64,000 nucleotides of DNA from Canna indica (lineage: Eukaryota; Streptophyta; Magnoliopsida; Zingiberales; Cannaceae): assembly GCA_034359265.1 (NCBI GenBank), contig CP136896.1, positions 35,888,001 to 35,952,000 of the forward strand. The letters run 5' to 3'. Positions 1 through 10,220 of this stretch are shown here, piece by piece (the stretch's first letter is position 1; every line of letters starts with the position of its first letter). Below the pieces are notes generated by a model. The model worked only from the letters and a program-made list of their open reading frames with translations, was not told the DNA's origin and searched no databases. A program made the position numbers and the translations under genes.

Positions 1-16
1 ATGCAATTCTTTGCAT
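1..16. other. Intra-monomer dyad ATGCAA-TTCT-TTGCAT (example)
   Basis: A perfect 6 bp inverted repeat with a 4 base loop, seen here and after most A, As and At monomers. In C, D, B, F and part of E the first base or the TTT is changed (GTGCAATTCTG, ATGCAATTATG), leaving a 4-5 bp stem. It lies between two A5 tracts. Function is unknown; dyad symmetry is a reported property of many centromeric satellites. Confidence 0.7.
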
Positions 17-71
17 TAGTCTGTCAAAAATAACTCGATTAACAACTTCTCCCATCACAGTGAATGTTCTG

Positions 72-87
72 GAGTCGCTCGGGACTC
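72..87. other. Second intra-monomer dyad GAGTC-GCTCGG-GACTC (example)
   Basis: A 5 bp inverted repeat with 6 base loop, intact in GGGACTC-bearing monomers (A, B, C, D, G, H). In GGTACTC-bearing monomers (As, At, E, F) the inner base pair is lost, leaving GAGT/ACTC. Strong and weak forms therefore often alternate along the array. Confidence 0.55.
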
Positions 88-154
88 AGATTACAGGGCG
101 TTTCGAGCCGATACCCCGAAGTTTAATCAGTCGGCATCGTTCAAGATCTATTCG

Positions 155-191
155 AAAAATCATGCAATTCTTTGCATTAGTCTGTCAAAAA
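155..191. other. Paired A5 tracts 32 bp apart flanking the dyad (example)
   Basis: A5 at 155-159 (CGAAAAATC) and A5 at 187-191 (TCAAAAATAAC) are centred 32 bp apart, close to three helical turns. The same arrangement recurs in most monomers. C monomers keep the first tract, but the second becomes GAGAAT. In-phase A-tracts predict curvature; this is inference from spacing only. Confidence 0.6.
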
Positions 192-381
192 TAACTCGAT
201 TAACAACTTCTCCCATCATAGTTAATGTTCTGGAGTCGCTCGGGACTCAGATTACAGGGCATTTCGAGCCGATACCCCGAAGTTTAATCAGTCGGCATCG
301 TTCAAGATCTATTCGAAAAATCATGCAATTCTTTGCATTAGTCTGTCAAAAATAACTCGATTAACAACTTCTCCCATCATA

Positions 382-543
382 GTTAATGTTCTGGAGTCGC
401 TCGGGACTCAGATTACAGGGCGTTTCGAGCCGATACCCCGAAGTTCAATCAGTTGGCTTCGTTCAAGATTCTATTCGAAAAATCGTGCAATTATGTGCAT
501 TAGTCTGTCAAAAATAACTCGATCAACAACTTCTCCCATCACA
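382..543 (+). repeat. Exemplar monomer, subtype B (162 bp)
   Basis: Marks seen: GTTAATG or GTGAATG start, GGGACTC, GAGCCGATA, TTGGCTTCG, AGATTCTATTCG, ATCGTGCAATT. The extra T in AGATTCT makes the unit 162 bp and removes the AGATCT site. B is frequent in regions I, IV and V. In II-III it appears only in the copied region I segment (10543), in the small island at 22152, and at the III/IV edge (37309). Confidence 0.9.
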
Positions 544-704
544 GTGAATGTTCTGGAGTCGCTCGGTACTCAGATTACTAGGCGTTTCGAGCTGATACCC
601 CGAAGTTCAATCAGTCGGCATCGTTCAAGATCTATTAGAAAAATCATGCAATTCTTTGCATTAGTCTGTCAAAAATAACTCGATTAACAACTTCTCCCAT
701 CACA
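544..704 (+). repeat. Exemplar monomer, subtype At (161 bp)
   Basis: Marks seen: GGTACTC, TTACTGGG (TTACTAGG in this copy), GAGCTGATA, CGGCATCG, AGATCTATTAG, then ATGCAATTCTTT. The change of ATTCG to ATTAG separates it from subtypes A and As. At normally follows B, so B-At is the common dimer of regions I and IV (323 bp). Confidence 0.9.
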
Positions 705-1350
705 GTGAATGTTCTGGAGTCGCTCGGGACTCAGATTACAGGGCGTTTCAAGCCGATACCCCAAAGTTCAATCAGTTGGCTTCGTTCAAGATTCTATTCG
801 AAAAATCGTGCAATTATGTGCATTAGTCTGTCAAAAATAACTCGATTAACAACTTCTCCCATCACAGTGATTGTTCTGGAGTCGCTCGGTACTCAGATTA
901 CTGGGCGTTTCGAGCTGATACCCCGAAGTTCAATCAGTCGGCATCGTTCAAGATCTATTAGAAAAATCATGCAATTCTTTGCATTAGTCTGTCAAAAATA
1001 ACTCGATTAACAACTTCTCCCATCACAGTGAATGTTCTGGAGTCGCTCGGGACTCAGATTACAGGGCATTTCGAGCCGATACCCCGAAGTTCAATCAGTT
1101 GGCTTCGTTCAAGATTCTATTCGAAAAATCGTGCAATTCTGTGCATTAGTCTGTCAAAAATAACTCGATTAACAACTTCTCCCATCGCAGTGAATGTTCT
1201 GGAGTCGCTCGGTACTCAGATTACTGGGCGTTTCGAGCTGATACCCCGAAGTTCAATCAGTCGGCATCGTTCAAGATCTATTAGAAAAATCATGCAATTC
1301 TTTGCATTAGTCTGTCAAAAATAACTCGATTAACAACTTCTCCCATCACA

Positions 1351-1512
1351 GTGAATGTTCTGGAGTCGCTCGGGACTCAGATTACAGGGCATTTCGAGCC
1401 GATACCCCGAAGTTCAATCAGTCTGCTTCGTTCAAGATTCTATTCGAAAAATAGTGCAATTCTGTGCATTAGTCTGTCGAGAATAACTCGATTAACAACT
1501 TCTCCCATCGCA
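1351..1512 (+). repeat. Exemplar monomer, subtype C (162 bp)
   Basis: Marks seen: GGGACTC, TCTGCTTCG, AGATTCTATTCG, AATAGTGCAATTCTG, then GTCTGTCGAGAATAAC in place of GTCTGTCAAAAATAAC. C is the commonest 162 bp unit, occurs in all five regions and nearly always opens an HOR block. The GAG substitution breaks the second A5 tract and removes an in-frame TAA, which is why the open frames run through this unit. Confidence 0.9.
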
Positions 1513-1673
1513 GTGAATGTTCTGGAGTCGCTCGGTACTCAGATTACTGGGCGTTTCAAGCCGATACCCCGAAGTTCAATCAGTCGGCTTCGTTCAAAAT
1601 CAATTCAAAAAATCATGCAATTATGTGCATTAGTCTGTCAAAAATAACTCGATTAACAACTTCTCCCATCGCA
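1513..1673 (+). repeat. Exemplar monomer, subtype F (161 bp)
   Basis: Marks seen: GGTACTC, TTACTGGG, TTTCAAGCC, CGGCTTCG, AAAATCAATTC, then ATGCAATTATG. F always follows C and precedes As (trimer C F As). It is confined to region I (with its copy at 11028) and region IV, so it marks kinship between those two regions. Confidence 0.88.
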
Positions 1674-1834
1674 GTGAATGTTCTGGAGTCGCTCGGTACT
1701 CAGATTACTGGGCGTTTCGAGCTGATACCCCGAAGTTCAATCAGTCGACATCGTTCAAGATCTATTCGAAAAATCATGCAATTCTTTGCATTAGTCTGTC
1801 AAAAATAACTCGATTAACAACTTCTCCCATCACA
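1674..1834 (+). repeat. Exemplar monomer, subtype As (161 bp, SalI-type site)
   Basis: Marks seen: GGTACTC, TTACTGGG, GAGCTGATA, GTCGACATCG, AGATCTATTCG, ATGCAATTCTTT. One G-to-A change relative to CGGCATCG creates a GTCGAC palindrome. As closes nearly every pentamer and heptamer block of regions II-III. In region IV it sits after F, usually with CGAACTTC in place of CGAAGTTC. Confidence 0.9.
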
Positions 1835-1996
1835 GTGAATGTTCTGGAGTCGCTCGGGACTCAGATTACAGGGCGTTTCGAGCCGATACCCCGAAGTTCA
1901 ATCAGTCTGCTTCGTTCAAGATTCTATTCGAAAAATAGTGCAATTCTGTGCATTAGTCTGTCGAGAATAACTCGATTAACAACTTCTCCCATCGCA

Positions 1997-2157
1997 GTGA
2001 ATGTTCTGGAGTCGCTCGGTACTCAGATTACTGGGCGTTTCGAGCCGATACCCCGAAGTTCAATCAGTCGGCCTCGTTCAAAATCAATTCGAAAAATCGT
2101 GCAATTCTTTGCATTATTCTGTCAAAAATAACTCGATTAACAACTTCTCCCATCACA
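1997..2157 (+). repeat. Exemplar monomer, subtype E (161 bp)
   Basis: Marks seen: GGTACTC, TTACTGGG, GAGCCGATA, CGGCCTCG, AAAATCAATTCG. The tail is either CGTGCAATTCTTTGCATT followed by ATTCTGTC, or ATGCAATTATG. E almost always follows C. Variant Ex has AATTTGAAAAATC (18283, 23927, 25056, 28442, 33601, 34891, 37148). Confidence 0.88.
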
Positions 2158-4255
2158 GTGAATGTTCTGGAGTCGCTCGGGACTCAGATTACAGGGCGTT
2201 TCGAGCCGATACCCCGAAGTTTAATCAGTCGGCATCGTTCAAGATCTATTCGAAAAATCATGCAATTCTTTGCATTAGTCTGTCAAAAATAACTCGATTA
2301 ACAACTTCTCCCATCATAGTTAATGTTCTGGAGTCGCTCGGGACTCAGATTACAGGGCATTTCGAGCCGATACCCCGAAGTTTAATCAGTCGGCATCGTT
2401 CAAGATCTATTCGAAAAATCATGCAATTCTTTGCATTAGTCTGTCAAAAATAACTCGATTAACAACTTCTCCCATCATAGTTAATGTTCTGGAGTCGCTC
2501 GGGACTCAGATTACAGGGCGTTTCGAGCCGATACCCCGAAGTTCAATCAGTTGGCTTCGTTCAAGATTCTATTCGAAAAATCGTGCAATTATGTGCATTA
2601 GTCTGTCAAAAATAACTCGATTAACAACTTCTCCCATCACAGTGAATGTTCTGGAGTCGCTCGGTACTCAGATTACTAGGCGTTTCGAGCTGATACCCCG
2701 AAGTTCAATCAGTCGGCATCGTTCAAGATCTATTAGAAAAATCATGCAATTCTTTGCATTAGTCTGTCAAAAATAACTCGATTAACAACTTCTCCCATCA
2801 CAGTGAATGTTCTGGAGTCGCTCGGGACTCAGATTACAGGGCGTTTCGAGCCGATACCCCAAAGTTCAATCAGTTGGCTTCGTTCAAGATTCTATTCGAA
2901 AAATCGTGCAATTATGTGCATTAGTCTGTCAAAAATAACTCGATTAACAACTTCTCCCATCACAGTGATTGTTCTGGAGTCGCTCGGTACTCAGATTACT
3001 GGGCGTTTCGAGCTGATACCCCGAAGTTCAATCAGTCGGCATCGTTCAAGATCTATTAGAAAAATCATGCAATTCTTTGCATTAGTCTGTCAAAAATAAC
3101 TCGATTAACAACTTCTCCCATCACAGTGAATGTTCTGGAGTCGCTCGGGACTCAGATTACTGGGCATTTCGAGCCGATACCCCGAAGTTCAATCAGTTGG
3201 CTTCGTTCAAGATTCTATTCGAAAAATCGTGCAATTCTGTGCATTAGTCTGTCAAAAATAACTCGATTAACAACTTCTCCCATCGCAGTGAATGTTCTGG
3301 AGTCGCTCGGTACTCAGATTACTGGGCGTTTCGAGCTGATACCCCGAAGTTCAATCAGTCGGCATCGTTCAAGATCTATTAGAAAAATCATGCAATTCTT
3401 TGCATTAGTCTGTCAAAAATAACTCGATTAACAACTTCTCCCATCACAGTGAATGTTCTGGAGTCGCTCGGGACTCAGATTACAGGGCATTTCGAGCCGA
3501 TACCCCGAAGTTCAATCAGTCTGCTTCGTTCAAGATTCTATTCGAAAAATAGTGCAATTCTGTGCATTAGTCTGTCGAGAATAACTCGATTAACAACTTC
3601 TCCCATCGCAGTGAATGTTCTGGAGTCGCTCGGTACTCAGATTACTGGGCGTTTCAAGCCGATACCCCGAAGTTCAATCAGTCGGCTTCGTTCAAAATCA
3701 ATTCAAAAAATCATGCAATTATGTGCATTAGTCTGTCAAAAATAACTCGATTAACAACTTCTCCCATCGCAGTGAATGTTCTGGAGTCGCTCGGTACTCA
3801 GATTACTGGGCGTTTCGAGCTGATACCCCGAAGTTCAATCAGTCGACATCGTTCAAGATCTATTCGAAAAATCATGCAATTCTTTGCATTAGTCTGTCAA
3901 AAATAACTCGATTAACAACTTCTCCCATCACAGTGAATGTTCTGGAGTCGCTCGGGACTCAGATTACAGGGCGTTTCGAGCCGATACCCCGAAGTTCAAT
4001 CAGTCTGCTTCGTTCAAGATTCTATTCGAAAAATAGTGCAATTCTGTGCATTAGTCTGTCGAGAATAACTCGATTAACAACTTCTCCCATCGCAGTGAAT
4101 GTTCTGGAGTCGCTCGGTACTCAGATTACTGGGCGTTTCGAGCCGATACCCCGAAGTTCAATCAGTCGGCCTCGTTCAAAATCAATTCGAAAAATCGTGC
4201 AATTCTTTGCATTATTCTGTCAAAAATAACTCGATTAACAACTTCTCCCATCACA
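2158..4255 (+). repeat. 13-mer HOR, copy 2 (2098 bp)
   Basis: Same 13-monomer order as copy 1 at an exact 2098 bp offset throughout. The near-identity against the much larger difference between neighbouring monomers shows that the 13-mer, not the monomer, was the latest unit of amplification here. Confidence 0.92.
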
Positions 4256-5707
4256 GTGAATGTTCTGGAGTCGCTCGGGACTCAGATTACAGGGCGTTTC
4301 GAGCCGATACCCCGAAGTTTAATCAGTCGGCATCGTTCAAGATCTATTCGAAAAATCATGCAATTCTTTGCATTAGTCTGTCAAAAATAACTCGATTAAC
4401 AACTTCTCCCATCATAGTTAATGTTCTGGAGTCGCTCGGGACTCAGATTACAGGGCATTTCGAGCCGATACCCCGAAGTTTAATCAGTCGGCATCGTTCA
4501 AGATCTATTCGAAAAATCATGCAATTCTTTGCATTAGTCTGTCAAAAATAACTCGATTAACAACTTCTCCCATCATAGTTAATGTTCTGGAGTCGCTCGG
4601 GACTCAGATTACAGGGCGTTTCGAGCCGATACCCCGAAGTTCAATCAGTTGGCTTCGTTCAAGATTCTATTCGAAAAATCGTGCAATTATGTGCATTAGT
4701 CTGTCAAAAATAACTCGATTAACAACTTCTCCCATCACAGTGAATGTTCTGGAGTCGCTCGGTACTCAGATTACTAGGCGTTTCGAGCTGATACCCCGAA
4801 GTTCAATCAGTCGGCATCGTTCAAGATCTATTAGAAAAATCATGCAATTCTTTGCATTAGTCTGTCAAAAATAACTCGATTAACAACTTCTCCCATCACA
4901 GTGAATGTTCTGGAGTCGCTCGGGACTCAGATTACAGGGCGTTTCGAGCCGATACCCCGAAGTTCAATCAGTCTGCTTCGTTCAAGATTCTATTCGAAAA
5001 ATAGTGCAATTCTGTGCATTAGTCTGTCGAGAATAACTCGATTAACAACTTCTCCCATCGCAGTGAATGTTCTGGAGTCGCTCGGTACTCAGATTACTGG
5101 GCGTTTCAAGCCGATACCCCGAAGTTCAATCAGTCGGCTTCATTCAAAATCAATTCGAAAAATCATGCAATTATGTTCATTAGTCTGTCAAAAATAACTC
5201 GATTAACAACTTCTCCCATCGCAGTGAATGTTCTGGAGTCGCTCGGTACTCAGATTACTGGGCGTTTCGAGCTGATACCCCGAAGTTCAATCAGTCGACA
5301 TCGTTCAAGATCTATTCGAAAAATCATGCAATTCTTTGCATTAGACTGTCAAAAATAACTCGATTAACAACTTCTCCCATCACAGTGAATGTTCTGTAGT
5401 CGCTCGGGACTCAGATTACAGGGCGTTTCGAGCCGATACCCCGAAGTTCAATCAGTCTGCTTTGTTCAAGATTCTATTCGAAAAATAGTGCAATTATGTG
5501 CATTAGTCTGTCGAGAATAACTCGATTAACAACTTCTCCCATCACAGTGAATGTTCTGGAGTCGCTCGGTACTCAGATTACTGGGCGTTTCGAGCCGATA
5601 CCCCGAAGTTCAATCAGTCGGCCTCGTTCAAAATCAATTCGAAAAATCGTGCAATTCTTTGCATTATTCTCTCAAAAATAACTCGATTAACAACTTCTCC
5701 CATCACA
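4256..5707 (+). repeat. 13-mer HOR, copy 3, shortened to 9 monomers (1452 bp)
   Basis: Order A A B At | C F As C E. The four monomers B At B At (646 bp) present in copies 1 and 2 are missing between At at 4740 and C at 4901. Everything downstream keeps the same order at offset 1452 (2098 minus 646). The second C (5385) has GTTCTGTAGTCGC and TTTGTTCAAG, and the preceding As ends in TTAGACTGTC; these mark this copy. Confidence 0.9.
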
Positions 5708-6351
5708 GTGAATGTTCTGGAGTCGCTCGGGACTCAGATTACAGGGCGTTTCGAGCCGATACCCCGAAGTTTAATCAGTCGGCATCGTTCAAGATCTATT
5801 CGAAAAATCATGCAATTCTTTGCATTAGTCTGTCAAAAATAACTCGATTAACAACTTCTCCCATCCCAGTTAATGTTCTGGAGTCGCTCGGGACTCAGAT
5901 TACAGGGCGTTTCGAGCCGATACCCCGAAGTTCAATCAGTCGGCTTCGTTCAAAATCTATTCGAAAAATCGTGCAATTCTGTGCATTAGTCTGTGAAAAA
6001 TAACTCGATTAACAACTTCTCCCATCGCAGTTAATGTTCTGGAGTCGCTCGGGACTCAGATTACAGGGCGTTTCGAGCCGATACCCCGAAGTTCAATCAG
6101 TCGGCGTCGTTCAAAATCTATTCGAAAAATCGTGCAATTCTGTGCATTAGTCTGTCAAAAATAACTCGATTAACAACTTCTCCCATCGCAGTGAATGTTC
6201 TGGAGTCGCTCGGTACTCAGATTACTGGGCGTTTCGAGCTGATACCCCGAAGTTCAATCAGTCGACATCGTTCAAGATCTATTCGAAAAATCATGCAATT
6301 CTTTGCATTAGTCTGTCAAAAATAACTCGATTAACAACTTCTCCCATCACA
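5708..6351 (+). repeat. Transition tetramer A D0 D As
   Basis: The 13-mer family gives way here to the D-rich family. Units are A (5708), D0 (5869, after CATCCCA), a D variant with CGGCGTCG (6030) and As (6191). This is the junction between regions I and II. It is repeated at 11673-12316, and the D0-bearing segment recurs at 26346 and 29732. Confidence 0.88.
5869..6029 (+). repeat. Exemplar monomer, subtype D0 (161 bp, rare)
   Basis: Preceded by the unique CATCCCA (elsewhere CATCACA, CATCGCA or CATCATA) and starting GTTAATG. It has CGGCTTCG and AAAATCTATTCG, and here ends in GTCTGTGAAAAATAAC. Only four copies exist: 5869, 11834, 26507 and 29893. The copy at 26507 has GTCTGTCAAAAATAAC instead. 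It is a good lineage marker. Confidence 0.88.
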
Positions 6352-6674
6352 GTGAATGTTCTGGAGTCGCTCGGGACTCAGATTACAGGGCGTTTTGAGC
6401 CGATACCCCGAAGTTCAATCAGTCTGCTTCGTTCAAGATTCTATTCGAAAAATAGTGCAATTCTGTGCATTAGTCTGTCGAGAATAACTCGATTAACAAC
6501 TTCTCCCATCGCAGTGAATGTTCTGGAGTCGCTCGGTACTCAGATTACTGGGCGTTTTGAGCCGATACCCCGAAGTTCAATCAGTCGGCCTCGTTCAAAA
6601 TCAATTCGAAAAATCATGCAATTATGTGCATTAGTCTGTCAAAAATAACTCGATTAACAACTTCTCCCATCACA

Positions 6675-6835
6675 GTGAATGTTCTGGAGTCGCTCGGGAC
6701 TCAGATTACAGGGCATTTCGAGCCGATACCCCGAAGTTCAATCAGTCGGCTTCGTTCAAAATCTATTCGAAAAATCGTGCAATTCTGTGCATTAGTCTGT
6801 CAAAAATAACTCGATTAACAACTTCTCCCATCGCA
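6675..6835 (+). repeat. Exemplar monomer, subtype D1 (161 bp)
   Basis: Marks seen: GTGAATG start after CATCACA, GGGACTC, TTACAGGGCATTTCGAG, CGGCTTCG, AAAATCTATTCG, CGTGCAATTCTG. It follows E and precedes D2 (or As in shortened blocks). Found only in regions II and III. Confidence 0.88.
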
Positions 6836-6996
6836 GTTAGTGTTCTGGAGTCGCTCGGGACTCAGATTACAGGGCGTTTCGAGCCGATACCCCGAAGTTC
6901 AATCAGTCGGCTTCGTTCAAAATCTATTCGAAAAATCGTGCAATTCTGTGCATTAGTCTGTCAAAAATAACTCGATTAACAACTTCTCCCATCGCA
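6836..6996 (+). repeat. Exemplar monomer, subtype D2 (161 bp)
   Basis: Marks seen: GTTAGTG start after CATCGCA, GGGACTC, TTACAGGGCGTTTCGAG, CGGCTTCG, AAAATCTATTCG, CGTGCAATTCTG. The GTTAGTG start is diagnostic of regions II-III and absent from I, IV and V. The dimer D2-As (322 bp) is repeated to turn pentamer blocks into heptamers. Confidence 0.9.
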
Positions 6997-8285
6997 GTGA
7001 ATGTTCTGGAGTCGCTCGGTACTCAGATTACTGGGCGTTTCGAGCTGATACCCCGAAGTTCAATCAGTCGACATCGTTCAAGATCTATTCGAAAAATCAT
7101 GCAATTCTTTGCATTAGTCTGTCAAAAATAACTCGATTAACAACTTCTCCCATCACAGTGAATGTTCTGGAGTCGCTCGGGACTCAGATTACAGGGCGTT
7201 TTGAGCCGATACCCCGAAGTTCAATCAGTCTGCTTCGTTCAAGATTCTATTCGAAAAATAGTGCAATTCTGTGCATTAGTCTGTCGAGAATAACTCGATT
7301 AACAACTTCTCCCATCGCAGTGAATGTTCTGGAGTCGCTCGGTACTCAGATTACTGGGCGTTTCGAGCCGATACCCCGAAGTTCAATCAGTCGGCCTCGT
7401 TCAAAATCAATTCGAAAAATCATGCAATTATGTGCATTAGTCTGTCAAAAATAACTCGATTAACAACTTCTCCCATCACAGTGAATGTTCTGGAGTCGCT
7501 CGGGACTCAGATTACAGGGCATTTCGAGCCGATACCCCGAAGTTCAATCAGTCGGCTTCGTTCAAAATCTATTCGAAAAATCGTGCAATTCTGTGCATTA
7601 GTCTGTCAAAAATAACTCGATTAACAACTTCTCCCATCGCAGTTAGTGTTCTGGAGTCGCTCGGGACTCAGATTACAGGGCGTTTCGAGCCGATACCCCG
7701 AAGTTCAATCAGTCGGCTTCGTTCAAAATCTATTCGAAAAATCGTGCAATTCTGTGCATTAGTCTGTCAAAAATAACTCGATTAACAACTTCTCCCATCG
7801 CAGTGAATGTTCTGGAGTCGCTCGGTACTCAGATTACTGGGCGTTTCGAGCTGATACCCCGAAGTTCAATCAGTCGACATCGTTCAAGATCTATTCGAAA
7901 AATCATGCAATTCTTTGCATTACTCTGTCAAAAATAACTCGATTAACAACTTCTCCCATCGCAGTTAGTGTTCTGGAGTCGCTCGGGACTCAGATTACAG
8001 GGCGTTTCGAGCCGATACCCCGAAGTTCAATCAGTCGGCTTCGTTCAAAATCTATTCGAAAAATCGTGCAATTCTGTGCATTAGTCTGTCAAAAATAACT
8101 CGATTAACAACTTCTCCCATCGCAGTGAATGTTCTGGAGTCGCTCGGTACTCAGATTACTGGGCGTTTCGAGCTGATACCCCGAAGTTCAATCAGTCGAC
8201 ATCGTTCAAGATCTATTCGAAAAATCATGCAATTCTTTGCATTAGTCTGTCAAAAATAACTCGATTAACAACTTCTCCCATCACA

Positions 8286-10220
8286 GTGAATGTTCTGGAG
8301 TCGCTCGGGACTCAGATTACAGGGCGTTTCGAGCCGATACCCCGAAGTTCAATCAGTCTGCTTCGTTCAAGATTCTATTCGAAAAATAGTGCAATTCTGT
8401 GCATTAGTCTGTCGAGAATAACTCGATTAACAACTTCTCCCATCGCAGTGAATGTTCTGGAGTCGCTCGGTACTCAGATTACTGGGCGTTTCGAGCCGAT
8501 ACCCCGAAGTTCAATCAGTCGGCCTCGTTCAAAATCAATTCGAAAAATCGTGCAATTCTTTGCATTATTCTGTCAAAAATAACTCGATTAACAACTTCTC
8601 CCATCACAGTGAATGTTCTGGAGTCGCTCGGGACTCAGATTACAGGGCGTTTCGAGCCGATACCCCGAAGTTCAATCAGTCTGCTTCGTTCAAGATTCTA
8701 TTCGAAAAATAGTGCAATTCTGTGCATTAGTCTGTCGAGAATAACTCGATTAACAACTTCTCCCATCGCAGTTAGTGTTCTGGAGTCGCTCGGGACTCAG
8801 ATTACAGGGCGTTTCGAGCCGATACCCCGAAGTTCAATCAGTCGGCTTCGTTCAAAATCTATTCGAAAAATCGTGCAATTCTGTGCATTAGTCTGTCAAA
8901 AATAACTCGATTAACAACTTCTCCCATCGCAGTGAATGTTCTGGAGTCGCTCGGTACTCAGATTACTGGGCGTTTCGAGCTGATACCCCGAAGTTCAATC
9001 AGTCGACATCGTTCAAGATCTATTCGAAAAATCATGCAATTCTTTGCATTAGTCTGTCAAAAATAACTCGATTAACAACTTCTCCCATCACAGTGAATGT
9101 TCTGGAGTCGCTCGGGACTCAGATTACAGGGCGTTTTGAGCCGATACCCCGAAGTTCAATCAGTCTGCTTCGTTCAAGATTCTATTCGAAAAATAGTGCA
9201 ATTCTGTGCATTAGTCTGTCGAGAATAACTCGATTAACAACTTCTCCCATCGCAGTGAATGTTCTGGAGTCGCTCGGTACTCAGATTACTGGGCGTTTCG
9301 AGCCGATACCCCGAAGTTCAATCAGTCGGCCTCGTTCAAAATCAATTCGAAAAATCATGCAATTATGTGCATTAGTCTGTCAAAAATAACTCGATTAACA
9401 ACTTCTCCCATCACAGTGAATGTTCTGGAGTCGCTCGGGACTCAGATTACAGGGCATTTCGAGCCGATACCCCGAAGTTCAATCAGTCGGCTTCGTTCAA
9501 AATCTATTCGAAAAATCGTGCAATTCTGTGCATTAGTCTGTCAAAAATAACTCGATTAACAACTTCTCCCATCGCAGTTAGTGTTCTGGAGTCGCTCGGG
9601 ACTCAGATTACAGGGCGTTTCGAGCCGATACCCCGAAGTTCAATCAGTCGGCTTCGTTCAAAATCTATTCGAAAAATCGTGCAATTCTGTGCATTAGTCT
9701 GTCAAAAATAACTCGATTAACAACTTCTCCCATCGCAGTGAATGTTCTGGAGTCGCTCGGTACTCAGATTACTGGGCGTTTCGAGCTGATACCCCGAAGT
9801 TCAATCAGTCGACATCGTTCAAGATCTATTCGAAAAATCATGCAATTCTTTGCATTAGTCTGTCAAAAATAACTCGATTAACAACTTCTCCCATCGCAGT
9901 TAGTGTTCTGGAGTCGCTCGGGACTCAGATTACAGGGCGTTTCGAGCCGATACCCCGAAGTTCAATCAGTCGGCTTCGTTCAAAATCTATTCGAAAAATC
10001 GTGCAATTCTGTGCATTAGTCTGTCAAAAATAACTCGATTAACAACTTCTCCCATCGCAGTGAATGTTCTGGAGTCGCTCGGTACTCAGATTACTGGGCG
10101 TTTCGAGCTGATACCCCGAAGTTCAATCAGTCGACATCGTTCAAGATCTATTCGAAAAATCATGCAATTCTTTGCATTAGTCTGTCAAAAATAACTCGAT
10201 TAACAACTTCTCCCATCACA
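8286..10220 (+). repeat. C E C D2 As pentamer (807 bp) then heptamer (1128 bp)
   Basis: 8286-9092 is C E C D2 As, where a second C unit replaces D1. 9093-10220 is C E D1 D2 As D2 As. The C at 8609 passes directly into a GTTAGTG-starting D2, so an exchange between C-E and D1-D2 junctions is likely. Confidence 0.88.

Larger units (their letters stand above)
60..220 (+). repeat. Exemplar monomer, subtype A (161 bp)
   Basis: Marks seen: GGGACTC, TTACAGGG, GAGCCGATA, TTTAATCAG (TTCAATCAG in some copies), CGGCATCG, AGATCTATTCG, then ATGCAATTCTTT. It carries a BglII-type palindrome AGATCT and is followed by the perfect dyad ATGCAATTCTTTGCAT. It occurs in regions I, IV and V and sporadically in II-III (for example 5708, 11673, 21991, 26346, 29732). 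Confidence 0.9.
60..2157 (+). repeat. 13-mer HOR, copy 1 (2098 bp)
   Basis: Order A A B At B At B At C F As C E with five 162 bp units, giving 2098 bp. It matches 2158-4255 with very few differences: position 524 (C against T at 2622), 750 (A against G at 2848) and 1063 (A against T at 3161) were seen, so identity is above 99%. The partial monomer at 1-59 is a separate A-family tail: it has ATGC and TTAGTC where position 2099 onward has GTGC and TTATTC. Confidence 0.92.
6352..8285 (+). repeat. Pentamer then heptamer block (C E D1 D2 As; plus D2 As)
   Basis: 6352-7157 is C E D1 D2 As (806 bp). 7158-8285 is the same pentamer followed by a second D2 As dimer (1128 bp). The C units carry TTTTGAGCC. 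The E unit at 6514 also has TTTTGAGCC, while that at 7320 has TTTCGAGCC, which distinguishes successive copies. Confidence 0.9.
4216..10180 (+). repeat. Long segmental tandem duplication, copy 1 (5965 bp period)
   Basis: This 37-monomer stretch reappears immediately downstream at 10181-16951. Offset is exactly 5965 bp up to the pentamer at 7158/13123, then 6771 bp from 8286/15057 on. The left edge can be placed between 4215 (T) and 10180 (G), the last mismatch before the copies agree. Confidence 0.88.

Noticed and set aside
1..16. POU/octamer binding site (ATGCAAAT-like)
   Set aside because: ATGCAATT on the plus strand and ATGCAAAG on the minus strand each miss the octamer by one or more bases. 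The inverted repeat is the stronger explanation.
99..109. Pol III B-box-like GTTTCGAGCCG (tRNA or SINE origin)
   Set aside because: It fits the B-box pattern at 9 of 11 positions, but no convincing A box lies upstream at the right distance and no tRNA fold or tail is visible. One weak motif in a repeat proves nothing.
60..220. Human or primate alpha satellite
   Set aside because: Alpha satellite is about 171 bp and AT-rich with a different sequence; this unit is 161-162 bp, about 42% GC, and does not resemble it.
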